A stretch of 64,000 nt of DNA from positions 1,010,590 to 1,074,589 of the forward strand of contig RPFO01000132.1 in NCBI GenBank assembly GCA_009746045.1, written 5' to 3'. The notes beneath the pieces are model-generated. The model searched no databases and had not been told where the DNA came from. It saw only the letters and a list, made by a program, of their open reading frames with translations. Source of the stretch: Mesostigma viride. Lineage: Eukaryota > Streptophyta > Mesostigmatophyceae > Mesostigmatales > Mesostigmataceae. Below, one piece after another: positions 10,901 through 24,625 of the stretch; the stretch's first letter is position 1, and every line of letters starts with the position of its first letter. Made by a program: the position numbers and the translations under genes.

Positions 10901-13900
10901 ACAAGAGACACTATGGGACGACCGTGCAAAAGCAGCGTACATGGCGTGGCGTTGTCACTGAGAATGGCATGGTCTCTGTAGATGGCACGTTGATTATAGG
11001 CTGCATGGCCATGCCCCTCCTTGCGCCCACATGCCAATACGGTGGCTGTCGGCCTGGATTGCACCAGGTGCACTCTCATGCGGGCTGACCTGCAGGGAAT
11101 GGGTGGCATGAAGGCACTGTGTGATTGTGCCACCACAACCAATTACAACAATCCAGCCAATACATACTGCTGAGCGAGCCACCAATGTGCATTGAAAAAA
11201 TGCCTCGCACACACGGCCTGCCATTCTCCACCAGCAAACGATTGGCTCGCTTGCGTTAGACTACAACGTCAATGTGTTGGACTACGATGACAATGTGCCT
11301 GCCTTGCTGGTGTCAAGGCAAAAAACGCTCACTATGCCTGCGCGATGGCCATCGGGTATCTTCCCAGTGTACTTAATGCTTGCGTTACAGGATGACGATT
11401 GTGGGGATTCGACGCGCAAAGTTGTATAGCAAACTGCTCACCTCCTGCAACCGAATGTCCGGTGGCGCGTCCAACAGGCTGGCTGCCCCATGCTTGCTGG
11501 AGCCAGCATACCCGTGGACGCTGCTGCCATCTGCCCCCTTGTCCCTCTCCGCCCCCTCCCGGCTACTTGGGGGTGGCTCCTTGTCACGGTCACGCTTGGT
11601 GAGTGCGCACACGCCCGCGCGGAGGTAGCCCATCGCGCCGCCTGGGGGTGGGTGGAGGAGGGCCAGGGACGTGACAGATGCAAAGGGAACGGGGCGGGGC
11701 CAGCGGCACGATCATGAGGGGTGGGAGAGTCAGGGGCACGGTGCACGCAAAAGGGGGCAAGAGCGACGCGGAAGGACCCCAGTGCCACCATATGGTATTC
11801 GGGTCAAAGCCATCAGTATTCACATACTTTATGAAAGAATGAGAAAGAGGAAAGGAGATGGAAGCCGCGGCCGTGGGAACTCCCAAGGCAGGCAGCTTGG
11901 GGGAAAGCATCGGCGAGTGGTGGCATCGTGCTCGTCGCAGCTGTGCACCCCCATGCACTCGGCAAGCATGGACAACCAGGGACAGCCTTGTGGTTGCTGG
12001 CCACGTCTCAGTCCTGCAATGTCTCGCGGCGGGGTACGCAGTAATGGTTGTCTGACCGTGGCTGCTTGTTTCCCGATCCGTCGGATTAGACCACCTCAAC
12101 AGTACTTGTGTGCTGTCGTCTGTCATCACCCCAGCAGATAGTCCGATCATGACTGCCAAGTCCCGCCCACGCGACATGCAGACCTACATGCTGGGAGCCG
12201 CCACGTAGGGATCCACATACACGTTGACATGCACATACACATGGGTGGCACAACTTGGGGTGGTTCAGCGACTGACTGGCTGGGTACATGGTCTCCACAT
12301 GGGTGGCACAACTTGGAGTGGTCCAGCAACTGACTGGCTGGGTACATGGTCTCCACATGGGTGGCACAACTTGGGGTGGTCCAGCAACTGACTGGCTGGG
12401 TACATGGTCTCCACATGGGTGGCACAACTTGGGGTGGTCCAGCAACTGACTGGCTGGGTACATGGTCTCCACATGGGTGGCACAACTTGGGGTGGTCCAG
12501 CAACTGACTGGCTGGGTACATGGTCTCCACATGGGTGGCACAACTTGGAGTGGTCCAGCAACTGACTGGCTGGGTACATGGTCTCCACATGGGTGGCACA
12601 ACTTGGAGTGGTCCAGCAACTGACTGGCTGGGTACATGGTCTCCACATGGGTGGCACAACTTGGGGTGGTTCAGCGACTGACTGGCTGGGTACATGGTCT
12701 CCACATGGGTGGCACAACTTGGAGTGGTCCAGCAACTGACTGGCTGGGTACATGGTCTCCACATGGGTGGCACAACTTGGGGTGGTCCAGCAACTGACTG
12801 GCTGGGTACATGGTCTCCACATGGGTGGCACAACTTGGGGTGGTCCAGCAACTGACTGGCTGGGTACATGGTCTCCACATGGGTGGCACAACTTGGGGTG
12901 GTCCAGCAACTGACTGGCTGGGTACATGGTCTCCACATGGGTGGCACAACTTGGAGTGGTCCAGCAACTGACTGGCTGGGTACATGGTCTCCACATGGGT
13001 GGCACAACTTGGAGTGGTCCAGCAACTGACTGGCTGGGTACATGGTCTCCACATGGGTGGCACAACTTGGAGTGGTCCAGCAACTGACTGGCTGGGTACA
13101 TGGTCTCCACATGGGTGGCACAACTTGGAGTGGTCCAGCAACTGACTGGCTGGGTACATGGTCTCCACATGGGTGGCACAACTTGGAGTGGTCCAGCAAC
13201 TGACTGGCTGGGTACATGGTCTCCACATGGGTGGCACAACTTGGGGTGGTCCAGCAACTGACTGGCTGGGTACATGGTCTCCACATGGGTGGCACAACTT
13301 GGAGTGGTCCAGCAACTGACTGGCTGGGTACATGGTCTCCACATGGGTGGCACAACTTGGAGTGGTCCAGCAACTGACTGGCTGGGTACATGGTCTCCAC
13401 ATGGGTGGCACAACTTGGAGTGGTCCAGCAACTGACTGGCTGGGTACATGGTCTCCACATGGGTGGCACAACTTGGAGTGGTCCAGCAACTGACTGGCTG
13501 GGTACATGGTCTCCACATGGGTGGCACAACTTGGAGTGGTCCAGCAACTGACTGGCTGGGTACATGGTCTCCACATGGGTGGCACAACTTGGGGTGGTCC
13601 AGCAACTGACTGGCTGGGTACATGGTCTCCACATGGGTGGCACAACTTGGGGTGGTCCAGCAACTGACTGGCTGGGTACATGGTCTCCACATGGGTGGCA
13701 CAACTTGGAGTGGTCCAGCAACTGACTGGCTGGGTACATGGTCTCCACATGGGTGGCACAACTTGGAGTGGTCCAGCAACTGACTGGCTGGGTACATGGT
13801 CTCCACATGGGTGGCACAACTTGGAGTGGTCCAGCAACTGACTGGCTGGGTACATGGTCTCCACATGGGTGGCACAACTTGGAGTGGTCCAGCAACTGAC

Positions 13901-16900
13901 TGGCTGGGTACATGGTCTCCACATGGGTGGCACAACTTGGAGTGGTCCAGCAACTGACTGGCTGGGTACATGGTCTCCACATGGGTGGCACAACTTGGAG
14001 TGGTCCAGCAACTGACTGGCTGGGTACATGGTCTCCACATGGGTGGCACAACTTGGAGTGGTCCAGCAACTGACTGGCTGGGTACATGGTCTCCACATGG
14101 GTGGCACAACTTGGAGTGGTCCAGCAACTGACTGGCTGGGTACATGGTCTCCACATGGGTGGCACAACTTGGAGTGGTCCAGCAACTGACTGGCTGGGTA
14201 CATGGTCTCCACATGGGTGGCACAACTTGGAGTGGTCCAGCAACTGACTGGCTGGGTACATGGTCTCCACATGGGTGGCACAACTTGGGGTGGTCCAGCA
14301 ACTGACTGGCTGGGTACATGGTCTCCACATGGGTGGCATCACTTGGAGTGGTCCAGCAACTGACTGGCTGGGTACATGGTCTCCACATGGGTGGCACAAC
14401 TTGGGGTGGTCCAGCAACTGACTGGCTGGGTACATGGTCTCCACATGGGTGGCACAACTTGGGGTAAGTCCAGCAACTGACTGGCTGGGTACATGGTCTC
14501 CACATGGGTGGCTACGGTGCCCAACTCACCCTACATCTGTTCGGCAGTACAACGACTCACCCTGGTTTGATGGCGGCTCCCTGGGCGTTGCGGCGGCAGA
14601 GCCCAGGCCCCAGGAATGCTGGCAGACGCAAAGATGGCCGGGCGGCCCGCCGCGTGGCCAAACAGGTGGCCAAAGCAGAGCCATGGGCGAACATCCGAAC
14701 ACACCACAGTGAGCGTACACTTGGTTGTGTGAGACATCGTGATGGATCAAGCAGGACACCGCAGCTACCAAGGTGTACCTGTGGCCAAGGGAGGTGCTGT
14801 GGCCAAGGGAGGGCACACCCCCTCCTCGTTGTGTATAAGGGTTGAAGGTTTCTTTACTCTGTTGGCACCCACGTGACCCAGTCACGCGCTTATTGATTAA
14901 TTAATTAAGGGAGGTGGCGTTATGGCGTGATGCCTCCAAGGGACCAACGATGGGATCCACGTCAGCAGCTGGGACGGGCACATGGGGCACACGGGACTTG
15001 ACACGCGGGGAGCCTGCTGTGCAGACAGCATAGAACGTTACAGTCAGGTGGATGCGGCAACCCCCCCGCTATAATGTCTGCGTGGATAAATCAGCTAAAT
15101 CAGCCAGTCCTCAGAGTAAGGTTTGCGCACGCATGCTTGGCTGCGCAGGTGGCACAGCAAGTGGGTGGGTCCTCCCAGATATGGCTGTCTTCACTTACAC
15201 GGTGACCACAGCGACCAGAATTGACCAACTCCGCCACCCAACAACCCCGATTCAAGGCAAGAGGGCACCCATGCTGTCACGACACCCGTGTCTTGAAAAC
15301 AATGCCATGACAGCCAGGGCATGTACAGGCTGGCCCGCACAAACACAGGTGTTAGACATCGCAAACCGGCATGTCTACCACCCTGGCCAAGAGCAGTTGC
15401 ACAGTGGGCTTCCTGCATGTTTGCTAGCCGTGGGTAATGTGAAGGCATGGGTGAGAGGAAAAACGGAGGCATGGGTGCGTCTCGCGTCGTGTCGTAGGCG
15501 AACAGCAAACAGTGAAATAAATGTACCTTCATTAGCTATGTACAGTGGGATCGTGCGTGCATGCGCAAGATTTGAGTTTGTGCATGCTGGCGCGCATGCC
15601 GGTGGTGTCTATGTGAGGCCCCACCGTGGAATTGTCTCGCTCCGCGCCGCCCTCCCCCGCGCCGCCGTTGTCGCGCCCGTAGCCCCGGTCATGTCGCATG
15701 TCGGCCAGACCAATCTGTGGGCCGGTGGGGGCCGGTTATGGTGGCAGTTGCGACCACAACACCCGCAACCGTCAACAATCACAACAGTGAAACACCCGCG
15801 GTAATTAACACCCACAACAATCAACACCCACAACAGCGAAGCCTCCCAATAACTAACACCCAAAACAATCAACACTCACAACAGGGAAACACCCGCAGTA
15901 ATTAACAACCACAACAATCAACACCCACAACAGCGAAACCTCCCAATAACTAACACCCAAAACAATCAACACTCACAACAGGGAAACACCCGCAGTAATT
16001 AACAACCACAACAATCAACACCCACAGCAGTGAAACAGAAGCAACAAGAAACGCGTGCCTGAGCAGATCAATCCACAAGCATGGCCTGGCAGATGCCGCC
16101 GGATGGATGGAAACAATCCCACTCACACACATAAAAGAGGCAATACCATTGACCAGCGTTGGAGACAAGAGACCATAGGGTAATGGAGACAAGGGCCACA
16201 CGCGGCACGCACACAGCGCCCATGACCACCACAGCTGGTGGCATTACGCTCGGGCACAGTGGCAACAGCGGAAGATGATGGCCGCAAGTTTTGGCGTATA
16301 GATTACACTGTCTATGACCAGCCATGGACACAATCACCACCCATGAGAGGCACTTCTTGGGAAAGGCAAGCAAGGGCTGTGGAACGGCCAGCAGGCATTC
16401 ACTGGCAGTATCTTGGCGGTGCTGACCATGGTGGCATTTTCTGGCAGTATCTTGGCGGTGCTGACCATGGTGGCATTTGCTGGCAGTATCCTGGCGGTGC
16501 TGACCATGGTGGCAATTGCTGGCAGTATCTTGGAGGTGCTGACCATAGTGACATTTGCTGGCATTACCTTGCCAATGCTGAGGACGTTGGCATTTGCTGG
16601 CATTACCTTGCCCATGCTGAGGACGTTGACATTTGCTGGCATTACCTTGGCGGTGCTGAGGACGGCGGCCACCGCACGATGGCCACCGATGAAGTTTGGG
16701 TGTGACGTGTTGATGAAGTCCATCTGACAGCGGACGTATGGAGGTGGGGAATGTTTATGCCACCACACGCAGGCACATGTGCATTGAATGTGAGTCGTGT
16801 TGATGAAGCCATCTGATGCATGTGTGGTGGTGGAAGGTGTGTGGGAGGGAAGTTTATACCACTGCACACGGGCACACATGCATGGAGTTTGAGAGACATT

Positions 16901-19900
16901 GATTACATCCATGTAACGTGTGGGACCCTGCTTAAGGTGGTGTTTATGCCACTCCATGGAGACAGCTGCGCAAACAGCTCGGAGGCGTGGGCAGCCACAC
17001 GTCATCGTGATGTTTGAGGCCATGGATCACACACGACCCCAAGCGTGCGTATGGCACACTATCACACGGAAGCCCACAAATGATGCTCAACTGGCCACAG
17101 GGGGCAAACGTTCCCATGAAATGTTTAGGGTTTAGGGCAAACGTCCGCATGAAACATGAAGGGTTTAGGGTTTAGGGCGAACACCTGCACAAACTGATTG
17201 AGGTTTAGGGTTAAGGGCACATGTCCGCATGAAATGTTTAGGGATTTAAGGTTTTAGGGTGAATGCCTGCGTGAAAAGTTACAGGTTTAGGGTTTAGGGT
17301 CAAGGGCGAAAGTCCGCATGAAATGGGCGAGCCAAAGCAAACTGTGCCCCACTTGCAAGCCCCCTAAACAGAGCCGACATCCGCATGGGCCAGAACCGAC
17401 CACGATCGCATGATCGGCCGTTCTCCTGACAGGTGCTGTGCTGGCTCTTTTTATGAGAAAGCAAACAGCACACCCACCTCCATGGTCACCCACGTGACAT
17501 CTGCTAGCACATTTACCTCCATGGCCACCAGGTTGCGGATCATGCTCTCGGCCGGCACGAGCGCCTCCCGCAGGAAGGTGCCCATGATCTCTTCCATGCG
17601 GTGCCGCAGCACGCCAAAGCGGTAGAGGCCCTCCACCGCCTCCTCGCAGCGACGCGACACCTGGCGGTGACAAGAAAGGGAGGGGACGGGGGGGGGGCAT
17701 GTGTGTGGGGAAAGGCCAGGGCGTTGAAGAGGTGTGACGGATGAGTGTGGAAAAGGGCCAGCATGCGGGTTTGGAGATGACATGTGAGGGGCGGGGATGA
17801 GCGGGAGGCGAGTGGGAGTGCGGCGGAGTAATAATAAATTCTTGCCTCTCTTTTTCTTGCCACCATTTTCATACCTTAGCAGCAACCCGCCTAATCCAAG
17901 CCCAAGAGACCCCCCACACCCACACCCACACCCACACCCACACCCACACCCACACCCACACCCACACCCACACCCACACCCACACCCACACCCACACCCA
18001 CACCCACACCCACACCCACACCCACACCCACACCCACACCCACACCCACACCCACACCCACACCCACACCCACACCCACACCCACACCCACACCCACACC
18101 CACACCCACACCCACACCCACACCCACACCCACACCCCAGCGCCCCCCCCCCCCCCCTCCCACCCCACCCCACCCAAGAGACAATCCAGAGAGCACCATC
18201 CTACCCTTGCCCGACGCGCGTTTCCATGGAACACAACGCCTATCACTATTACTATCATGACTATCATCAATAGTTGGTACGAGTGTTTTTTGCTATCCCG
18301 TCGCACGCACCTTGACGAGCTCCTCGTAGACGAAGCGCGCACACTGCAGGCTGGGACGCTGCAGCCGCGAGATCTGTCGCCTCACGAGCATCTCAAAGGG
18401 AACCTGGGGGGTGGGTGGGGGAGACGGGAGGGAGAAGGGGGGCGGGGGGGGGGACGTGGGGGCGGGGACAACGGCAACTTAATGGAATGGAAAGGGCAAT
18501 GAGCCCAACCAAACCAACAGGAGGGCGGGACGGAGGGGGGGAACCACAACAGAGGTCGGCCAGCCCGGTTTGACATCAGGAATATGATGTCACTTGCCGC
18601 TGTCACCAGCGCAACCCTGAAACCAACGATGAGCAACTGGACCAAACGCAGGATGGAGATGGGCCACAGCGTACAGAGGAAAGTCGTGGCCCAAATACTA
18701 CCCAGGACGTAACAAGGTAGATGGGTGCACGGGCCGTACCGCCAAGCGATGAACAAAGGGCCCAGGGCCCCTGCTGCCATCAGCCTGCACTGCTGCGGTA
18801 TCGCTGGACCAAAACAAATCAGGGCAAGCACAAGCACATCCATGCAAACAACAATGCTTGACAACAAGACATGACGTCGTCAACATACTACTGGACGGTG
18901 GCATCAACGCGTCCTCACCTCGGGCACAAACAGCACCCCACCGGGCGCATGAGTGCAGCGCGCTGCCACCCGCACACATGGCGCCCCCTTCCCTTCCCCT
19001 CACCTCGGGCACAAACAGCACAGCGCGGGGCCCTGTAGCGTTCTGCAGCGCGGTCCGTATGTCGGCATCTGTCAGGTCATCGCAGGGGTCCACCTCCTGA
19101 TTGTGGCGCGCGCAGGAACGAGGCGAGCGCACAAACACAAGGCAAGGAAGCGAGATGGAAAGCAATATGCAAAGGGAGGGGGGGGGGGGGATGTCAGCAT
19201 GCTTGAGTCATCGCAGGGGTCCACCTCCTGATCGTGGCGCACGCAGGGACGAGGCGAGCGCGTAAGGATGAGGCATGCACGCACAATCATGAAACAAGCG
19301 AGCAGGGTGCATGCCGGGGGTGAGGTCAGCCTGCGCCAGCTACTACCACGAAAGACTCCGACCCCCCTCCTTGAAGCATAGTGCTTGCAGGGGTGTACAT
19401 CGTCGCGACGTGCACCGAGTAGCGGACCAAGGGTACCCAGGGCTGCGCCCAGGGGAAATCTCACCTCCAGGCTCTTCACGAATATGTCCTGGAAGATGTA
19501 GTGGATGCGCGCGCCACCAGCCAGCTCGCAGGTCAGCGCCTCGTTGCGGCCCTCCACGAACGCAGAGAAGGCTGCGAGGGAGGGGCGGGGGAGGAGCAGG
19601 GGGGCCAACCGGCAGAGTCTATGAAATAAGGGATAAGGGATTGGGAGGGTGGGATCCGGGGTTAGGGGGATTGGGTAAGGGACGAGGAAGGCCTATTTAC
19701 TGCCCAAGCCGGACACCGTTGACTTGGCGTGGAAACCTGAGATCACATGGTGAAGGTGAAGTATGCGTTGACAAGCCACTCATGTGCAGGCGTGCCATAC
19801 CTGAGGCGAAAGCCGTGAGGATGGACAGCAGCATGCGCCCCTGGGACGCCTGCCATGGGGGCAGATGGGGGGGCGAGTGAATATTGAGGGGGTTAACAGA

Positions 19901-22900
19901 GGGGGGGGGGCGAGCAAATATTGCGGGGGTTAACACGGTCATTCCAGCATGTCAACATACGCAAATGCGAGCGCTGTCTGGGAAAGCAATGTCAGGGAAC
20001 GCAACGTGCATAGGCATAGGACCCCAACCACGTAAGCTCGGCCTTATTAAGTAGCCACGATCGGCCTACAGCCGTGGCAAACTATAACCCACACAAACTA
20101 AGGCTGTCGTTGAAAGAACAGAAGGCTCTTTTGACCCGGGAAGCACGCAAACATGGCATTCCCAGAACAGGAGTCGCACCAAATAACCAAAACACAACTA
20201 CCAAACCTGCAAGAACTATGTGCAGCTGCAACCACAGAGAGAAAAAAGCCCAACCCTGTTGGGTGTCAGCGATTTCGAAGTCCCTGCGAGATGCTGCCCT
20301 AGCTAGCACGAACGTCATCACATTTGCACCTATATTTACCTTGAAGCTTTGAGCCATGAATGCTACTCCCAGGTAGCTCATGTCTCCCAGCACCAAGCAG
20401 TTGTTCCAGCCATGCACACACAGAGGGATGCGAATCACAACGCCGCATGGTCGCGTCATGGCATCTGGATGACTATTGGAGGCTAGTGGGGCAAGCCATG
20501 CATGTGGGCACCCAGAACCGAGTCCTCAACAAACAGGTATCGAACACACCAAGTCCTTGACAAACAAACAATAATAAAGGGTGCCCGACCCACCACATCA
20601 CTGACCCACGAATATCGAACACACCAAGTCCTTGACAAACAAACAATAATGACGGGTGCCCAACCCACCACATCATTGACACACGAATATCGAACACACC
20701 AAGTCCTTGACCAACAAACAATAATAACGGGCGCCCAACCCACCACATCATTGACACACGAATATCGAACACACCAAGTCCTTGACAAACAAACTATAAT
20801 AACGGGCGCCCAACCCACCACATCATTGACACACGAATATCGAACACACCAAGTCCTTGACAAACAAACAATAATAACGGGCGCCCAACCCACCACATCA
20901 TTGACACACGAATATCGAACACACCAAGTCCTTGACAAACAAACAATAATAACGGGTGCCCAACCCACCACATCATTGACATACGAATATCGAACACACC
21001 AAGTCCTTGACAAGCACACAACAAACAGACAGACTCTGTACTGCTCACCCACCCCGTCCTTGACGGGTTCGTCCCCCAACAGGGCCAGCTCTGCGGTGAC
21101 CGTGCGCAGCTGATGGTCCGTGCGCGCCCTCAGCTCCGGGAGCAGGTTGTAGATGTGCAGCGCCAGGATCTGCGAGTGTGTGTACGTGTGTGTATGTGGG
21201 GTCATAACGGGGGTGAGGAGGGTGCTAAAGGGGGTTGCACGCATGCGCGCATGACCAGACATGGGTGGGCAACAGGTTGTGGATGTGCAAGGCCCAGGTG
21301 TGGGGTTTTTAGAAGCTTCTCCCCTTCCACCGGGTTCAGCTTGACTTCTCCCCCCATCGGCACCTTTCCATTCGCCGCCCATTTGGCCGGCCCCATGTGC
21401 CCATCGGGCTTGCTTAATCCCTTTCATCGTGTTTAAGTCATTATTACCCCCCACACCATCCCCCCTCACCGTGTTTACGTTAGCAGCCGGGCCTCTCCCC
21501 CCTTTTTCTTACATCTCGCTCCACTTGCCCCTCCCCAGCCCATCCCTCATCAGATCCAGCTTGGTGGCCAAGACCCTCCCCCCTCCTTGTCTCACCATGT
21601 CCCGCTTGTCCTTCTGCCCCCATCCCTCACCGTGTTGAGCTTGGCGGCCAGGTTGGGGATGCCGCACAGCTCCGGGATGTCGCGGTAGGCCGGTGACGAC
21701 GAAAAGAACTCGGCCTCGAGCCGCAGCGCGTCGCGGATGGGGCGCCCGCCGTCCACGTCCTGGGGGGTCGGGACATGTGATGTAGGTGCGAATGTGAGCA
21801 TAAATAATCTAAGCATGAAGGTAGTCGATAGGATGCAGCACTACGTCATACAAGGGATTGATAGCATGGGGCGCCCGCCGTCCACATCCTGGAGGGATTG
21901 CACATGTCAGTATGAGTGCCGTCAATATGATACCACACTACATAAAATGGATTGCATGGGGCGCCCGCCGCCCACGTCCTGGCATTGGAGAGAGAAACCA
22001 AGGGGTGGGCGGGCAGGAAGGGGCTTGCACATATAACGTAGGCATGCAGTCCATGATAGCACCACACAAACCTTGTCTCTTTAATACAATACCCCACATA
22101 CTTGAGAGCATTCAACCATACAACAGGGTGATAGCATTCTCCCCACCTCTCTGGGATTGTGGAGCGGAAAAATGGGGGGAGAGGGGTACGAGGGGACCGC
22201 ACTTCATGTGTATTTCAACATGGAGATGGGGGTAGACAGACGCAAGAAAGGGTGGAAGAGGGGGGTGGGGGTAAGAGGGTGTGGGCGAGGGAGACAGGCG
22301 GAGAAGGGTGTGGCCAGGGGCTGGAGGGGGAGGGGGACATATAAATTTTTCAGCAGCAGTTTCTTGTTTGAAAACTTTATCTTAGCAAGGGGGGGGGCAT
22401 CAAGGGTTGTCAGGGAAAAGAGATGATCAGTGAGAGCACGATGTGTGGCGCAAAGCTGCAAATGCTTGGTGCAATCTTGACAGTCGCAAGAATTGTGGTA
22501 CAGCAGCTGAGGGTTGCAAGAATTGTGGTACAGCTGCTGAGGGATGCAACAGCGGTTGGAGATGCGACAACGGTTGGGGTTGCGACAACGGTTGGGGATG
22601 CGACAACGGTTGGGGGTGCAACAACGGTTGGGGTTGCGACAACGGTTGGGGGTGCAACAACGGTTGGGGGTGCAACAACAGTTGGGGGTGCAACAACGGT
22701 TGGGGATGCGACAACGGTTGGGGATGCGACAACGGTCGGGGATGCGACAACGGTTGGGAGTGCGACAACGGTTGGGGTTGCGACAACGGTTGGGGATGCG
22801 ACAACGGTTGGGGATGCGACAACGGTTGGGGGTGCGACAACGGTTGGGGATGCGACAACGGTTGGGGATGCGACAACGGTTGGGGATGCGACAACGGTTG

Positions 22901-24539
22901 GGGATGCGACAACGGTTGGGGGTGCAACAACGGTTGGGGATGCGACAACGGCTGGGGTTGCGACAACGGCTGGGGATGCGACAACGGTTGGGGGTGCAAC
23001 AACAGTTGGGAGTGCGACAACGGTCGGGGATGCGACAACGGTTGGGGGTGCAACAACGGTTGGGGATGCGACAACGGTTGGGGATGCGACAACGGTTGGG
23101 GATGCGACAACGGTTGGGGATGCGACAACGGTTGGGGATGCGACAACGGTTGGGGGTGCAACAACGGTTGGGGATGCGACAACGGTTGCAAGAACTGATG
23201 CAAGGACTGTTGGGGAAACCATCAGCTAGGCACCCACCATCGTGCCTAGGGGCAGCAGAGCCCTCAGCCGTTGACCTGGCGTGGTGGGCAGCGCAGGCAA
23301 ATATGGGGCGTCGACAAGAAATTTACTCATGAGGAATCCATGTCATGTGCGCATCTCCGCCCCCCCCCCCCCCCCGTACCTGCTGGCACCGGTTGACCAC
23401 GCCCACAAAGCCGAGCCGTAGGGGCACCACCTTGCCCTGCAGGTAGCGCCTGGCGTCCGTGCCCCGGTCCATGATGTCCAGCTGGCCGCGCCACGGCGAA
23501 TGCCGGGGGCACAGATGTGGCGACGATGCATGCAGGGGCATACATGCCCAACGGATGGGGCACAGACGTGCATGCGGGGTCATGTACATGGGGCACAGAC
23601 TTAGCGATGGGGCGGGGTCATGTACAGGATGCGGGCAGGCCCCCCCCCCCCCCCCCCCCCCACGTACGTGTTCATGAGACGAAGGAGGAAGGAATGGTAC
23701 CTTAAGCAAAGAGACTCAGGATAAGGGGAGCGTGGGCAGAGAGAGGGTGCAGAAAAGGAGGTTAGTTGGAGAGAGGGAGGGTGGGAAGAGAGAGAGTGGG
23801 CAGAGAGAGGGTGGGCAGAGAGAGGGTGGGCAGAGGGAGGGTGAGGGCATTGTGCGCATCCAATGTGAGGAGGATGGAAAAAGACACCCTGCTGTTTCGC
23901 TGGATGGATGTTATATGCCTGACAAGGTGACGGGCCACGCGGGTGGGCAGAATGGGCATGTCCCACACCCAGTGAAAGCGGGGCCAACGGGGGGCGCGGG
24001 TTGGGGGGCAAACAAGTGCCGCAGGTCTGGGCGCATGCGCCGCGTTTTGGTGCGGTGCTGTGCTAGCGAGTGGGAACAGCACGCATGCGTGTTCTATACA
24101 CCATGGACACACACAGCCAAGCCAGGGCGTGCCCTTTGCATGATGGCACTACAAGTATTGTCATGACCGTGTCCTGAGGGTCAAGACGCTGTGGCATGGG
24201 CCAAAACAAAGTGAAACAAAACAAAAAAAAACAATGGAACAAAACTCGTCACAAACACGTCCGTTTGCCAAGGAAAAGTTTGCCCAGAAAAAGGACGCAA
24301 GCACAAGACGGCAAACGTGACAGATGGCAAAAGTGACAGATGGCAACAGTGCCAGCTTTCCACAGTGGGACCGTTCGTGGGCACCCAAGCAGGTGCTGTC
24401 AGGCGGCTTGCTTGCTTGCTGCCTGAACCCCTTACTACAGAGGAGCTTGCTGCCCAAACAGCGTGCTTGCCCTGCCTGGAATCTCGCGCATCCATGTGCG
24501 CTACCACTGACAGTCTCGCCACTTGTATTTCATAAGGGA

Positions 24540-24582
<43 letters not shown>

Positions 24583-24585
24583 CAC

Positions 24586-24625
<40 letters not shown>

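Noticed and set aside
12147-14505. Minus-strand open frames of 536-765 codons with Cys/Pro-rich repeats
   Set aside because: They are produced by the 58-bp array, are open equally in all three frames, and lie inside a dynamin intron. There is no start context or flanking domain.
17797-18273. His-Pro repeat protein from the (CCCACA)n tract
   Set aside because: Pure hexamer expansion in an intron. All frames give dipeptide polymers.
22410-23332. Open frames of about 250-270 codons on both strands (ATTVGD- or NGWGCD-type repeats)
   Set aside because: Artefact of an 18-bp unit without stops. Present in five frames at once.
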